A DNA stretch of 64,000 bases from Clostridia bacterium (GCA_900755895.1 CAAEIG010000081.1:296270-360269); one strand, 5' to 3'. Shown: positions 34,708 through 43,197, numbered from the stretch's first letter. A program made the numbers and translations. The notes: generated from the letters alone by a model not told the origin.

Positions 34708-35628
34708 TTACGCCACCACAGCCTCCGGGAAGAAGAAGTCTTTGGAATCGCAGGCCACAAAGAACTTTCCCTTGTCCGAGGTGAACAGTACCGAAAGCTC
34801 AGGACGGATTCTCTTGAGTTCGTCGGGGAGTGTGTGACCCACAAGGAATCTGTTTTCCTGAATCCGGATGTGATCCCGGTATCCGGTGGTTTGCCGGCTG
34901 AGGCTTTCCCAAAAGTGGGCGCTGAAGGATTCCACCGTGGAGAGAATCAGCTCGGTTTCGTCTTGGACCTCATTTCCATAAAGCATCCGAGCTACATCCA
35001 GTAGGAAGATCCGCTCGATGCCCGAGATCAAGGTGATGGTTTTCCCATCTTTTTGATAGGTGAATTTTTGGCACAAAGTCCTGCCAAAAGCTTCCCCCTG
35101 GTACTTTTTACTTACAATTTTGGCATTTGCCTCGATGTTCAGGGTGGCGGTAAACAACTGATTGATTTCCCGTTCCAAAGTGGTGGCATCGTCGGTGCTG
35201 GCCTTTGGTGACTGGCTCAAAACGCCTTTTCCCACGATGGCCAAATCTGCGGTGGCAACGTGTTCCAAGAGCCATCCAACGCCGTATCCGATAAAGTTCC
35301 AGACATCTTCCTTTGTGCAGTCACCCTTTTCCAATAACTTTTCATATTTGGGCAGCTGAACTCGGCGAAAATCATCGTGGAGCATTCGGTGAAGGGCATA
35401 GCCTTCATATCCAATTTGCTTCATATAGGCTTCTTCCCGTGCAGCATGGCTGTCAAAATAGCCATTGATAAATCGCAAACCTTCCCGAAGTACAAATTTC
35501 CTGGTGGAGGCTTCATGACCACGGGCATCCATGCGTTCCAACATTTGACGAGAGATGTGGAAGAGTTCTTGATGTTCTTGATCCAGCGATTCCACACCCA
35601 TTTCTAAAGATTTATTCCAAACGATCAC
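34708..35628 (-). CDS. Bacteriohemerythrin with C-terminal CheX-like domain
   Basis: 306 residues from GTG 35628, the one start at the right distance from AAAGGAG. Residues 1 to about 135 are a hemerythrin with all seven diiron ligands: H19, H61, E65, H80, H84, H123 and D128. The remaining 150 residues (EINQLFTATLNIEANAK onward, with ISGIERIFLLDVARMLYG and a Glu-Ser-Phe-rich helix) resemble a CheX-type chemotaxis phosphatase fold, but the conserved phosphatase residues are not obvious. It may report oxygen or redox state. No chemotaxis gene adjoins. The first half is certain, the second tentative. Confidence 0.8.
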   Translation of the reverse strand: MIVWNKSLEMGVESLDQEHQELFHISRQMLERMDARGHEASTRKFVLREGLRFINGYFDSHAAREEAYMKQIGYEGYALHRMLHDDFRRVQLPKYEKLLEKGDCTKEDVWNFIGYGVGWLLEHVATADLAIVGKGVLSQSPKASTDDATTLEREINQLFTATLNIEANAKIVSKKYQGEAFGRTLCQKFTYQKDGKTITLISGIERIFLLDVARMLYGNEVQDETELILSTVESFSAHFWESLSRQTTGYRDHIRIQENRFLVGHTLPDELKRIRPELSVLFTSDKGKFFVACDSKDFFFPEAVVA

Positions 35629-35870
35629 GTGACACACTCCTTTAGGGGAAATCGGCGCTATTTCGGTGGGAGGAATACTTCCACCCAAGCTTTGGTTTTA
35701 GTATAGCTTGTTAAGATGAGAAAAAGATTAAACTCTTAACCCCATTTAACTCAAATTTAATATTAAGTATCATTATTGTATATTGAGAAGTAGGCGATGT
35801 CAATAGCGTTTTATCATTCTGTTAAAATAAGTTTAGAAGGGCCTACAAAAAACATCATTTAATGATTTTT
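35629..35870. other. AT-rich divergent intergenic region
   Basis: About 240 bases between hemerythrin and GH3 genes. TTAACTC-like direct repeats occur near 35728-35755, and a minus-strand TATACT box near 35700 may be the -10 of the hemerythrin gene. No coding potential seen. Confidence 0.4.
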
Positions 35871-35873
35871 GCG

Positions 35874-35905
35874 TCTATAGACAAAATTTTCAGTTTGTCT
35901 ATAGA
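35874..35905 (+). promoter_or_regulatory. 12-bp perfect inverted repeat, probable operator of the GH3 gene
   Basis: TCTATAGACAAA and its exact complement TTTGTCTATAGA flank an 8-base spacer. The right arm covers the -35 position of a TATAAT box at 35925-35930, 33 bases before the TTG start. This is the arrangement of a repressor or activator site. Confidence 0.75.
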
Positions 35906-35963
35906 AGTTTCCGTCTAAATCCGTTATAATTGTAAAAAACATAGTAATGGAGGAGGTTTTTCT

Positions 35964-38414
35964 TTGGAATTGCAAGCGTATGAAGTGATGCACAGAGATC
36001 TGTTGAGGCGGTTGGCTCCAGAGTGCATGGTTTTGCTGCACAGTGACGGTACCTTTCCCCTGGAAGCGCCGGGGCAGGTGGCCCTTTATGGCAGCGGTGC
36101 AAGAGAAACCATCAAAGGCGGCACTGGTTCCGGTGATGTAAACGTACGCCATTACAGCACCGTGGAGGAGGGGCTGGAAAACGCCGGGTTTACGGTCACC
36201 ACAAAAAACTGGTTGGAAAGGTATAGCGTCCTGCGAAAGGAAGCCCGAGGTGCTTTTGTGGAGACCATCAAGGCAAAGGCCAAGGAGATGGGCGTGCCGG
36301 CGCTGATGCTGGGCATGGGCGCTGTTATGCCTGAACCGGAGTATGACCTGCCTTTGGACGGGGAGGGGGACCTTGCCATTTACGTCCTGGGCAGGATCTC
36401 CGGTGAAGGTTCGGACCGTGACCCGGGTCCCGGTGATTTCCAACTTACAGCTACGGAGGTTCGGGATATCTTGGCTTGCCGTGAGAAGTATCGGCGGTTT
36501 TTGCTGGTGCTGAATGTGGGCGGCCCCATTGATTTGAGTCCCGTGCTGGATGTGGAGAATATTCTGTTGCTCAGCCAGACCGGCATGACCACCGGCGATT
36601 CCCTGGCGGATGTGGTGTTGGGCAAAGCGTATCCTTCGGGCAAACTGGCCTCCACTTGGGCAAAGTGGGAAGACTACTGCCAGGTGGGAGATTTTGCCCA
36701 AATGGACGACACTCGCTATCGTGAGGGCATCTATGTCGGTTACCGCTATTTTGACACCGTGGGTAAGACCCCGTTGTTCCCCTTTGGCTACGGGATGAGC
36801 TTTACCACGTTCCAGGTATCAGGCGTTCAGGCGGGTGTCAGCGGAACCCAGGTGACGGTACAGGCTACGGTGAAAAACACTGGATCCCAAACTGGTAAAG
36901 AAGTCCTGCAGCTGTATGTTTCTGTGCCCTCCGGCAGACTGGATCAGCCCTATCAAACGCTGGCGGCTTTTGTCAAAACAGGGGAGCTTGCTCCCGGTGG
37001 AGAGGAGGAAATGACCCTGGCATTCCCGCTGGAGTGGATTGCCTCCTTTGACGAGTCCACCGCCTGTACCGTGCTGGAGGCAGGGGATTACATTCTCCGT
37101 CTGGGTACCAGCAGCCGGGATACCCATATTTGTGGTGTGGTTCGCGTGGAAGAGGAGATCACGGTTGCGCAGCTGTCCCACATTGGAGGCAAGCCCGACT
37201 TTGAGGATTGGAAGCCTGAGGCGGCGCCCGTTTCCTATGAGGGTGAGGAGCAAGAACTGGCAGCAGCGCCGGTGTTCCTGGTGAAAAAGGGTGATTACCA
37301 GCCCACACCCGCTCCCGCTTTGCCGGAGATTCGCCCCCAAGTGAAGGAACTGACAGCTTCCTTTACCGATGGGGAGTTGGCAAACATCTGCTTGGGAGGT
37401 TACCTGGACGAGGGCAGCAAGAGCTTTGTGGGAAATGCAGCTCACCGTGTGGCAGGAGCTGCCGGAGAGACCACCTCTCGCTTTGAGGATCGCGGTGTGC
37501 CCGTGGCGGTGATGGCGGACGGTCCTGCAGGGCTGCGCCTGAGCAAGGACTACGGCAAGGACGAAAACGGGGTCTATGCCTTGGGTAGCGCCATGCCGGA
37601 GGGCTTTGCGGAATTTATTGAGGAAGGGGACAGCATGGGCTTGATCGCGGAATTGCCCCAGCGAGAGGGTGAAGTGCTGCACCAGTACTGCTCTGCGATT
37701 CCCATTGGAACGGCCCTGGCTCAGAGCTGGAATTTGGAGCTCTGCCGTCAGTGCGGCGATATGGTGGGAGAGGAGATGGAGCGTTTCGGCGTGCATCTGT
37801 GGTTGGCGCCGGCGTTGAATATCCACCGCAGTCCTCTCTGTGGCCGCAATTTTGAGTATTACTCTGAGGATCCCTTTATCAGCGGCCGGGTGACAGCTGC
37901 TCTGACCCAGGGAGTGCAGAAGCATCCTGGCAGAGGCACTACGGTCAAGCACTTCTGCTGCAACAATCAGGAGACAAACCGGATGTTGTCCAACTCCATT
38001 GTCAGCGAGCGGGCGCTGCGGGATATCTATCTGAAGGGCTTTGAGATTGCCGTCAAGGAGAGCCAGCCCCATGCGCTGATGACCTCCTACAATCTTCTCA
38101 ACGGCGAGCACACCTCCCAGCGCAGGGATCTCATCATGACATGCCTGCGGGGGGAGTGGGGATTTGCCGGTTTGGTTATGACGGACTGGGTGATCCCCAC
38201 TATGGCTGCCGCTATGGGCACCAAGTATCCTCCTGCTTGTGCTTCCGGCACCATTAAGGCGGGCAATGACATTTTGATGCCAGGTTGCCCCATTGACCAC
38301 CAGGATCTGATGAACGCCTTGGAGAATCCCGATGCCAAGTATCCCATCACCAGAGAGGATTTGGTGGACTGCGCTCAGCGTATCATTCAGATCGTGCAAG
38401 ATTTGGTGAAATAA
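35964..38414 (+). CDS. Glycoside hydrolase family 3 beta-glucosidase, reversed domain order
   Basis: 816 residues. The TTG at 35964 has GGAGGAGG at the right distance; the next in-frame ATG is 24 bases on. The usual C-terminal GH3 domain comes first (VALYGSGARETIKGGTGSGDVN, then GLENAGF). LFPFGYGMSFTTF leads into the Fn3-like domain, and the catalytic barrel is last: KHFCCNNQETN (K662, H663), MTSYNLLNGEH and GLVMTDW with nucleophile D741. This reversed order is known from Butyrivibrio and Ruminococcus beta-glucosidases. There is no signal peptide, so it acts on imported oligosaccharides. It stands alone behind a palindromic operator. Confidence 0.9.
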   Translation: MELQAYEVMHRDLLRRLAPECMVLLHSDGTFPLEAPGQVALYGSGARETIKGGTGSGDVNVRHYSTVEEGLENAGFTVTTKNWLERYSVLRKEARGAFVETIKAKAKEMGVPALMLGMGAVMPEPEYDLPLDGEGDLAIYVLGRISGEGSDRDPGPGDFQLTATEVRDILACREKYRRFLLVLNVGGPIDLSPVLDVENILLLSQTGMTTGDSLADVVLGKAYPSGKLASTWAKWEDYCQVGDFAQMDDTRYREGIYVGYRYFDTVGKTPLFPFGYGMSFTTFQVSGVQAGVSGTQVTVQATVKNTGSQTGKEVLQLYVSVPSGRLDQPYQTLAAFVKTGELAPGGEEEMTLAFPLEWIASFDESTACTVLEAGDYILRLGTSSRDTHICGVVRVEEEITVAQLSHIGGKPDFEDWKPEAAPVSYEGEEQELAAAPVFLVKKGDYQPTPAPALPEIRPQVKELTASFTDGELANICLGGYLDEGSKSFVGNAAHRVAGAAGETTSRFEDRGVPVAVMADGPAGLRLSKDYGKDENGVYALGSAMPEGFAEFIEEGDSMGLIAELPQREGEVLHQYCSAIPIGTALAQSWNLELCRQCGDMVGEEMERFGVHLWLAPALNIHRSPLCGRNFEYYSEDPFISGRVTAALTQGVQKHPGRGTTVKHFCCNNQETNRMLSNSIVSERALRDIYLKGFEIAVKESQPHALMTSYNLLNGEHTSQRRDLIMTCLRGEWGFAGLVMTDWVIPTMAAAMGTKYPPACASGTIKAGNDILMPGCPIDHQDLMNALENPDAKYPITREDLVDCAQRIIQIVQDLVK

Positions 38415-38445
38415 CGGTGGATCTGTAAATTTTGCGGAAAGCTTT

Positions 38446-38497
38446 AGGACGGTCGGAGATTCCCGGCCGTCCTTTTGCCGTCGTTTGACGGTTTTTT
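38446..38497 (+). terminator. Tandem hairpin terminator after the GH3 gene
   Basis: A first hairpin (AGGACGG/CCGTCCT, 38446-38472) is followed by a small CCGTC-GTTT-GACGG hairpin (38478-38491) and T6. The second hairpin overlaps the -35 of the next promoter. Confidence 0.75.
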
Positions 38498-38513
38498 CGT
38501 TTTCCTGTATAAT
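38485..38513 (+). promoter_or_regulatory. Sigma-A promoter of the MATE gene
   Basis: TTGACG, 17 bases, TATAAT: near-consensus. The -35 lies inside the upstream terminator hairpin. Confidence 0.85.
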
Positions 38514-38556
38514 AGCCAGGCGATTTGGAATGAATTTCAATACGGGAGGGAATGAA

Positions 38557-39897
38557 ATGGAAAAAGAGTATCTCATACACAAGCGCCCTGCCGCGGCCCT
38601 GTTGATTTTTGCCCTGCCCATGATGTTGGGAAATTTCTTTCAGCAGGTGTACACCATGGCGGACTCCGTGATTGTGGGCCGCTTTGTGGGGGAGGATGCC
38701 CTAGCGGCAGTGGGAGCGTCCTACTCGCTGACCAATGTGTTTATCTCCATTGCCATTGGGGGCGGTGTGGGAGCATCGGTGATCACCAGTCAAACCTTTG
38801 GCGCCCGGGATTATGCCAGAATGAAGCGGTCCATCTCCACGGCTTTGTTGTCATTTTTGGCCATCAGTATCTTTTTGGGCGTGGTGGGACTCACTCTAAG
38901 CCGCCGGATCATGGTGCTGCTCAACGCTCCCGCCAATATCCTGGAGGATTCCATCACCTATCTGAATATTTACTTTTTGGGGCTGCCTTTCCTGTTCATG
39001 TACAATGTGCTTTCCTCCATGTTCAATGCATTGGGGCGCTCCCGGATTCCACTGTATTTGCTGATTTTTTCCTCCGTGCTGAACGTGGCCCTGGATGTCT
39101 ATATGGTCACTGTTTTGCACATGGGTGTGGCTGGCGTAGCTTGGGCCACACTCATTGCCCAGGGAATATCCGCAGTATTGTCCTTTTCCATTTTCCTCAA
39201 GGAGTTGCGGTCCTATCCCGGAAAGTTGGACGCTTTCTTTGATTGGAAAGAGCTGAAGAATATGGGCCGGGTGGCACTGCCGTCCATCCTGCAGCAGTCC
39301 ACCGTGTCCATCGGAATGATGCTGGTACAGTCCGTGGTGAACAGCTTTGGATCCCAGATGTTGGCAGGGTATTCTGCTGCCATGCGCATTGAGAGTGTGT
39401 GCATCGTGCCCATGAGCGCCATGGGCAATGCCATCTCTTCCTACACGGCCCAGAATGTGGGTGCGGACAAGCCGGAACGAGTGAAGGCGGGCTATCGGGC
39501 CAGTTACGGGATTGTCTTTGCCATTGCAGCGGGGATCTGCCTAGTGGTGCAGCTGCTGGCCAGCCCCTTGATTTCTCTGTTCCTGGAGGATGGCAGCGCT
39601 GCCGCTTTTGAAACGGGGATCCAGTGCACCAGGTTCATGGCTTGGTTCTATGTGCTTATTGGCTTGAAGATGATCTCGGACGGCGTGCTTCGCGGTGCCG
39701 GAGACATGACTATGTTCACTGTGGCCAATCTGGTAAATTTGGGACTGCGAGTGGTGCTGGCAGTGACGTTGGCGCCTCGGTTCGGTATCCAGTTTGTGTG
39801 GGTGGCTGTGCCTGTGGGTTGGCTGATTAACTACTTGATCTCCTTCTTCGAGTACCGCACCGGAAAGTGGAAGACCATTCACAAGGCCCGGGCATGA
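38557..39897 (+). CDS. MATE-family efflux transporter
   Basis: 446 residues from ATG 38557 (GGGAGGG upstream). Twelve hydrophobic segments in two halves. The N-terminal PAAALLIFALPMMLGNFFQQ, VYTMADSVIVGRFVG and GGGVGASVITSQTFGA are typical of the DinF/clostridial branch; AISSYTAQNVGA starts the matching second-half motif. It exports drugs or metabolites in exchange for Na+ or H+. The substrate cannot be assigned. A SprT-like gene follows 18 bases later and is probably cotranscribed. Confidence 0.9.
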   Translation: MEKEYLIHKRPAAALLIFALPMMLGNFFQQVYTMADSVIVGRFVGEDALAAVGASYSLTNVFISIAIGGGVGASVITSQTFGARDYARMKRSISTALLSFLAISIFLGVVGLTLSRRIMVLLNAPANILEDSITYLNIYFLGLPFLFMYNVLSSMFNALGRSRIPLYLLIFSSVLNVALDVYMVTVLHMGVAGVAWATLIAQGISAVLSFSIFLKELRSYPGKLDAFFDWKELKNMGRVALPSILQQSTVSIGMMLVQSVVNSFGSQMLAGYSAAMRIESVCIVPMSAMGNAISSYTAQNVGADKPERVKAGYRASYGIVFAIAAGICLVVQLLASPLISLFLEDGSAAAFETGIQCTRFMAWFYVLIGLKMISDGVLRGAGDMTMFTVANLVNLGLRVVLAVTLAPRFGIQFVWVAVPVGWLINYLISFFEYRTGKWKTIHKARA

Positions 39898-39915
39898 CAT
39901 CTAAGGAGGCGGACC

Positions 39916-40422
39916 GTGACTCAACAAGAGCTCAATCGACATCTCATGGAAGCCGTGAACCAACTTCGCGGTCTGGGGATTCCCATATCCCAGGAGATTG
40001 ACCCCTGTGTGGAGGTGAATACCCGCGCCCAGAGGCGTCTGGGATGCTGCACCCGGCGGCAGGGGAGGTATTATATCCAAGTCTCTGCCCGCATTTTAGG
40101 GGATCCACAGCTGTTGCAGAAGACCTTATTTCACGAGCTGCTTCACACCTGTTACGGCTGTCTCAATCATGGTAAACGGTGGAAGGCCTATGCTCAGAAG
40201 GTGGGGGAGGCACTGGGGGTGGAGATTACCCGCACCGCTCCCATGGAAGGCCCCCAGCAGCCCCTGCGGCAGGAGGAAGTCAAATATCTGCTCCAGTGCC
40301 AAAGCTGCGGAAGAGTGATCCCCCGCAAGCGCCGCTCCAAAGCGGTGGACCACCCCGAGCGCTATCGGTGTTCCTGTGGGGGGAAGCTGAAATTAGTCAT
40401 GAACAAAGAAAACGGTATGTAA
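39916..40422 (+). CDS. SprT-like zinc metalloprotein
   Basis: 168 residues from a GTG with AAGGAGG upstream. The zincin motif is LFHELLHTC, with a third histidine in NHGKRWKAY. A C-terminal zinc ribbon follows: CQSCGRVIPRK and YRCSCGGKLK. SprT/Spartan-family proteins are proteases or putative proteases acting on DNA-bound proteins in studied cases; bacterial SprT-like members are poorly characterised. It lies directly behind the MATE gene and before a bidirectional terminator. Confidence 0.85.
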   Translation: MTQQELNRHLMEAVNQLRGLGIPISQEIDPCVEVNTRAQRRLGCCTRRQGRYYIQVSARILGDPQLLQKTLFHELLHTCYGCLNHGKRWKAYAQKVGEALGVEITRTAPMEGPQQPLRQEEVKYLLQCQSCGRVIPRKRRSKAVDHPERYRCSCGGKLKLVMNKENGM

Positions 40423-40428
40423 ATAAAA

Positions 40429-40463
40429 AAGCTCCCCAATGGAAAATCCGTTGGGGAGTTTTT
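40429..40463. terminator. Bidirectional terminator
   Basis: CTCCCCAA and TTGGGGAG around an 11-base loop, with A6 before and T5 after; separates SprT-like and the converging lipoprotein gene. Confidence 0.8.
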
Positions 40464-40469
40464 GCGTGT

Positions 40470-40871
40470 TTAGTTTTGATGCACCAGCTTGCGGAAGTCC
40501 GCAGCAGAGGTTCGGGAACGGTACAGTTGGGGAGTGCTGTCCTCCTCAGTGGGGTAGTAGAAGTCGATGTAATCCCCGTTGACGTCCACAATGGCTGTGG
40601 TGGTTTGACCGTTATCGGTCAACTCCAGCAGGTAATCCGGATAGTAGGCGAAGAGGGAAAAATCCTTCTCCAATGGATCAGCTTCCTCCAGTACTAGATA
40701 AAAGCCCTGGAGCCGCTGGTCCTTTTCTGCGGTGCTGGCGTTCAAATGGATCAATTTCGTGTGCTTGCCATAACCCTGGGACAGATCCAATGTCAGGGAG
40801 TCCGGTTGGGAACACCCGGCGCATAAGGCGGCAAGTGTTCCGGCAAGCAGCAGGGAAAGAAATCTTTTCAT
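40470..40871 (-). CDS. Small hypothetical lipoprotein
   Basis: 133 residues, ATG after AAAGGAG. FLSLLLAGTLAALCAGC is a clear lipoprotein signal with C20 as the lipidated residue. The mature part is mostly beta-prone and acidic, with no family I recognise. It has its own ribosome site and follows an amidohydrolase gene on the same strand, 58 bases away. Exported and membrane anchored; function unknown. Confidence 0.75.
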   Translation of the reverse strand: MKRFLSLLLAGTLAALCAGCSQPDSLTLDLSQGYGKHTKLIHLNASTAEKDQRLQGFYLVLEEADPLEKDFSLFAYYPDYLLELTDNGQTTTAIVDVNGDYIDFYYPTEEDSTPQLYRSRTSAADFRKLVHQN

Positions 40872-40929
40872 GGCAGATCTCCTTTGTCCAGGAGTGTTTT
40901 TCTTATTCTACCCGTTTCTCCCGGAAAAG

Positions 40930-41730
40930 TCAAACAGTGATGCCAAAAAGCTCTTCTGCGTTCCGATAGGCAACCCGTTCCAGATCTGCAGGGGAGAGTC
41001 CGGCAGCCAGTAACAGCTCCCGTTCAGCGGGAACTGTGCTCCAGGGGCAGTCGGTGGCAAAGAGTACCCGATCCGCTCCGTGGAGCTGAATCAGCTCTCC
41101 TAACTGAGCAGAAGTCAAAAAGTGGGAGGCAAAAGCAGTGTCGAAGTACACGTTGGGCTTGCCTGTCAGATGCTTGGCTGCTTCCTGGGGCATCTCCATA
41201 CCACCCATGTGAGCGGCGATGATGGTCAGTTTTGGGAACATATCCGCCACCTTAGCCAACTGATCCGGCGGGCAGTGCACCAGGTTGGGGGAGAGGGGAT
41301 CCCGTCCGGTATGGAAGGCGATGGGCAATCCCAATTGTTCCGCTTTGGCATAGATAGGCAGCACCTTAGGGTCCGCCACCATGAATTCCTGATAGTCCGG
41401 ATGCAGTTTAATTCCATACAGGCCCAATTCTTTCACACGGTCCAGTTCTTCCAAGGCGTTGTCAGCGAAGGGATAGACGCTGCCGAAGCAGTAAAGGTTG
41501 TCGTGTTGGGATTCCTGAGCAAAGTTGTTTACAGAGGTCTGCTGGTGAGCGTTGGTGGCAATGTGCAGCACCATACCGCCACAGCAACCCCAGGCGGCGA
41601 GTTTGTCCGCCGTACCTTGACGGGTGCCGTCGCTGTAGGTTTCACACTTGCTGATTTCCCGCAGTTTGGGCAGTGCTTTGCCCGCCAGCTGATCTGGGAA
41701 AAAATGTACATGGGTGTCAAAGTATTTCAT
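40930..41730 (-). CDS. Amidohydrolase-family metal-dependent hydrolase
   Basis: 266 residues from the ATG at 41730, the start at the correct distance from AAAGGA. The metal site opens with FDTHVHFFP (HxH). A later GLYGIKLHPDYQ, PIAFHTGRDP and AAHMGGME fill out the barrel, and FATDCPW near the end supplies the last metal Asp. It belongs to the amidohydrolase_2 (ACMSD/gamma-resorcylate decarboxylase-like) branch, whose members hydrolyse or decarboxylate small molecules. No pathway neighbour indicates the substrate. Confidence 0.85.
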   Translation of the reverse strand: MKYFDTHVHFFPDQLAGKALPKLREISKCETYSDGTRQGTADKLAAWGCCGGMVLHIATNAHQQTSVNNFAQESQHDNLYCFGSVYPFADNALEELDRVKELGLYGIKLHPDYQEFMVADPKVLPIYAKAEQLGLPIAFHTGRDPLSPNLVHCPPDQLAKVADMFPKLTIIAAHMGGMEMPQEAAKHLTGKPNVYFDTAFASHFLTSAQLGELIQLHGADRVLFATDCPWSTVPAERELLLAAGLSPADLERVAYRNAEELFGITV

Positions 41731-41768
41731 AGGCAGCATCCTTTCCAAAACTGTGTGGAGTCTTACTC

Positions 41769-41808
41769 CCAAAATAGAAAGAGGCCTTCCCCAGTGGGAA
41801 AGCCTCTT
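41769..41808 (-). terminator. Terminator of rpsF-ssb-rpsR
   Basis: Stem AAGAGGC-TTCCC with complement (one mismatch) 16 bases after the rpsR stop, followed on the minus strand by TTTCTATTTT. Confidence 0.8.
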
Positions 41809-41823
41809 GTTAACGAAAAACAA

Positions 41824-42075
41824 TCAGTCGCTGGTGTAGGGCAGCAGCGCCAGATGGCGTGCGCGCTTGATAGCGACAGTCAGGGCACGCTGATGGTAAG
41901 CGCAGGTGCCGGTCACACGGCGGGGGAGGATCTTGCCTCTCTCGGAGATGAAACGGCGCAGCTTAGCCACATCCTTGTAGTCGATGAACTCAGCTCTGTC
42001 AACACAGAAGCTGCAAACCTTCTTGCGTCCCTTGCGCCCGCCGCGGCGGACTTCTCTTTCGGGTCTATCTGCCAT
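41824..42075 (-). CDS. rpsR: 30S ribosomal protein S18
   Basis: 83 residues with the usual S18 core: CSFCVDRAEFIDYKD, LRRFISERGKILPRRVTGTCAYHQRALT and IKRARHLALLPY. An arginine-rich N-terminus precedes it. ATG after AAAGGAGG. Third gene of the conserved rpsF-ssb-rpsR operon. S18 pairs with S6 on the platform of the small subunit. The first cysteine pair could bind zinc, as in some S18 proteins. Confidence 0.97.
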   Translation of the reverse strand: MADRPEREVRRGGRKGRKKVCSFCVDRAEFIDYKDVAKLRRFISERGKILPRRVTGTCAYHQRALTVAIKRARHLALLPYTSD

Positions 42076-42130
42076 GCCAAAAAGCCTCCTTTACAGTTTG
42101 TCCGGTAACGGTCCCAGGCTAAAAGCCGGA

Positions 42131-42643
42131 TTAGAAGGGGAGATCGTCGTCACCCGTTACCTCTTCATAGTCTTCAAAATCCTGAAAATCCTTATCGCTG
42201 CCGCTAGAATAAGCGGGAGCAGGTTCGCTGAACGCAACCGGCTGTTCTGCCGGAGCCCGCTGATATCCACGGTCAAAATCATTCCTGCCGGAATCGCCGC
42301 GGCTAAAATCGCCGCCAGCTTCCCGCTTGGAACTGGTAAAGCTGACCTGATCGGCCAACAGTTCGGTGGACTTGTGCTTGGCGCCGTTTTTGTCCTCCCA
42401 ATTGCGGGTCTGCAAGCTACCTTGCACAGCCATCATCTGACCTTTGGTAAAGTACTTGCAGATAAATTCGGCAGTCTGACGCCAGGCCACTACGTCAATC
42501 CAATCAGTCTGACGTTCCTGGCCCTGCTTGACATAGCCTCGATCCACCGCCAGGGTAAAGGACGTCACCGCCAGGCCGGAGGATGTGTGTCTCAATTCCG
42601 GATCGGCCGCCAAACGGCCCATCACAACAGCAACATTCAGCAT
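42131..42643 (-). CDS. ssb: Single-stranded DNA-binding protein
   Basis: 170 residues. The OB-fold start LNVAVVMGRLAADPELRHTSSG and WIDVVAWRQTAEF are standard, as is a flexible Gly/Asp-rich tail ending DDDLPF, the acidic tip that recruits partner proteins. ATG after AAAGGGAG. It lies between rpsF and rpsR as in most Firmicutes. Protects single-stranded DNA during replication and repair. Confidence 0.97.
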   Translation of the reverse strand: MLNVAVVMGRLAADPELRHTSSGLAVTSFTLAVDRGYVKQGQERQTDWIDVVAWRQTAEFICKYFTKGQMMAVQGSLQTRNWEDKNGAKHKSTELLADQVSFTSSKREAGGDFSRGDSGRNDFDRGYQRAPAEQPVAFSEPAPAYSSGSDKDFQDFEDYEEVTGDDDLPF

Positions 42644-42669
42644 GATTTCAAAGCACTCCCTTTAGCAAG

Positions 42670-43068
42670 TCATTCCGCGCTGTTCTCAACAGCTTCCACG
42701 GCAATGGCTTCCACGTCGAAGTTGTTCTCTTCGGCCTTCTGGACCTTCTGGGCCTTGATAGCGGCCACATGGCGGGGATCCCGCTTGATGATGATGGTCC
42801 GCAGGATGCCGTCAGTGATCTGATAACGGCGGTCCAGCTCAGCGGTGAACTCGGGATTGCTCTCGAAGTTGATCAGGGTGTAGTAACCCTCGGTCTGCTT
42901 CTGAATGGGATAGGCGAAGCGGCGCTTCCCCCAATCGTCAACACTCTCAACAGTACCGTGCTCTGCAATGAGAGCCTTGAACTTGTTCACCAGCTCGGCG
43001 CTGCCCTCTTCCCCAAGCTTTGCGGAAGTGACGATCACCGTCTCGTACAGGTTCTTTCCTTCTGCCAT
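42670..43068 (-). CDS. rpsF: 30S ribosomal protein S6
   Basis: 132 residues, longer than the 95 of Bacillus because of a C-terminal acidic extension (EENNFDVEAIAVEAVENSAE). The core YETVIVTSAKLGEE, WGKRRFAYPIQKQTEGYYTLINFES and DGILRTIIIKRD is diagnostic. ATG after AAAAGGAGG. First gene of the operon, behind a strong promoter and a GC-rich leader hairpin that could be the S6:S18 autoregulatory site. Confidence 0.96.
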   Translation of the reverse strand: MAEGKNLYETVIVTSAKLGEEGSAELVNKFKALIAEHGTVESVDDWGKRRFAYPIQKQTEGYYTLINFESNPEFTAELDRRYQITDGILRTIIIKRDPRHVAAIKAQKVQKAEENNFDVEAIAVEAVENSAE

Positions 43069-43096
43069 TTGTATTGCACCTCCTTTTGGTCTTTTG

Positions 43097-43124
43097 GCCC
43101 CGGGCAGTTGGTTTGTCCCGGAGC
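43097..43124 (-). promoter_or_regulatory. Leader hairpin of rpsF, candidate S6:S18 autoregulatory element
   Basis: Minus strand GCTCCGGG pairs with CCCGGGGC (one G-T pair) across a 12-base loop, 30 bases before the rpsF start. Many Firmicutes control this operon through an S6:S18-binding leader; the exact consensus fold was not verified. Confidence 0.5.
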
Positions 43125-43169
43125 AAGGATGAAATATCGTTAGATACTAACGAGAAATCAAACAGAAAT

Positions 43170-43197
43170 ATTATAGCATGGATCTCTCAAAAGTCAA
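43170..43197 (-). promoter_or_regulatory. Sigma-A promoter of rpsF-ssb-rpsR
   Basis: Minus strand TTGACT, 16 bases, TATAAT, giving a leader of about 95 bases. Confidence 0.8.

Noticed and set aside
36819..38621. 600-codon open frame on the minus strand across the GH3 gene
   Set aside because: Exact shadow of the GH3 coding frame, without ribosome site or recognisable domain; GH3 motifs on the + strand are unambiguous.
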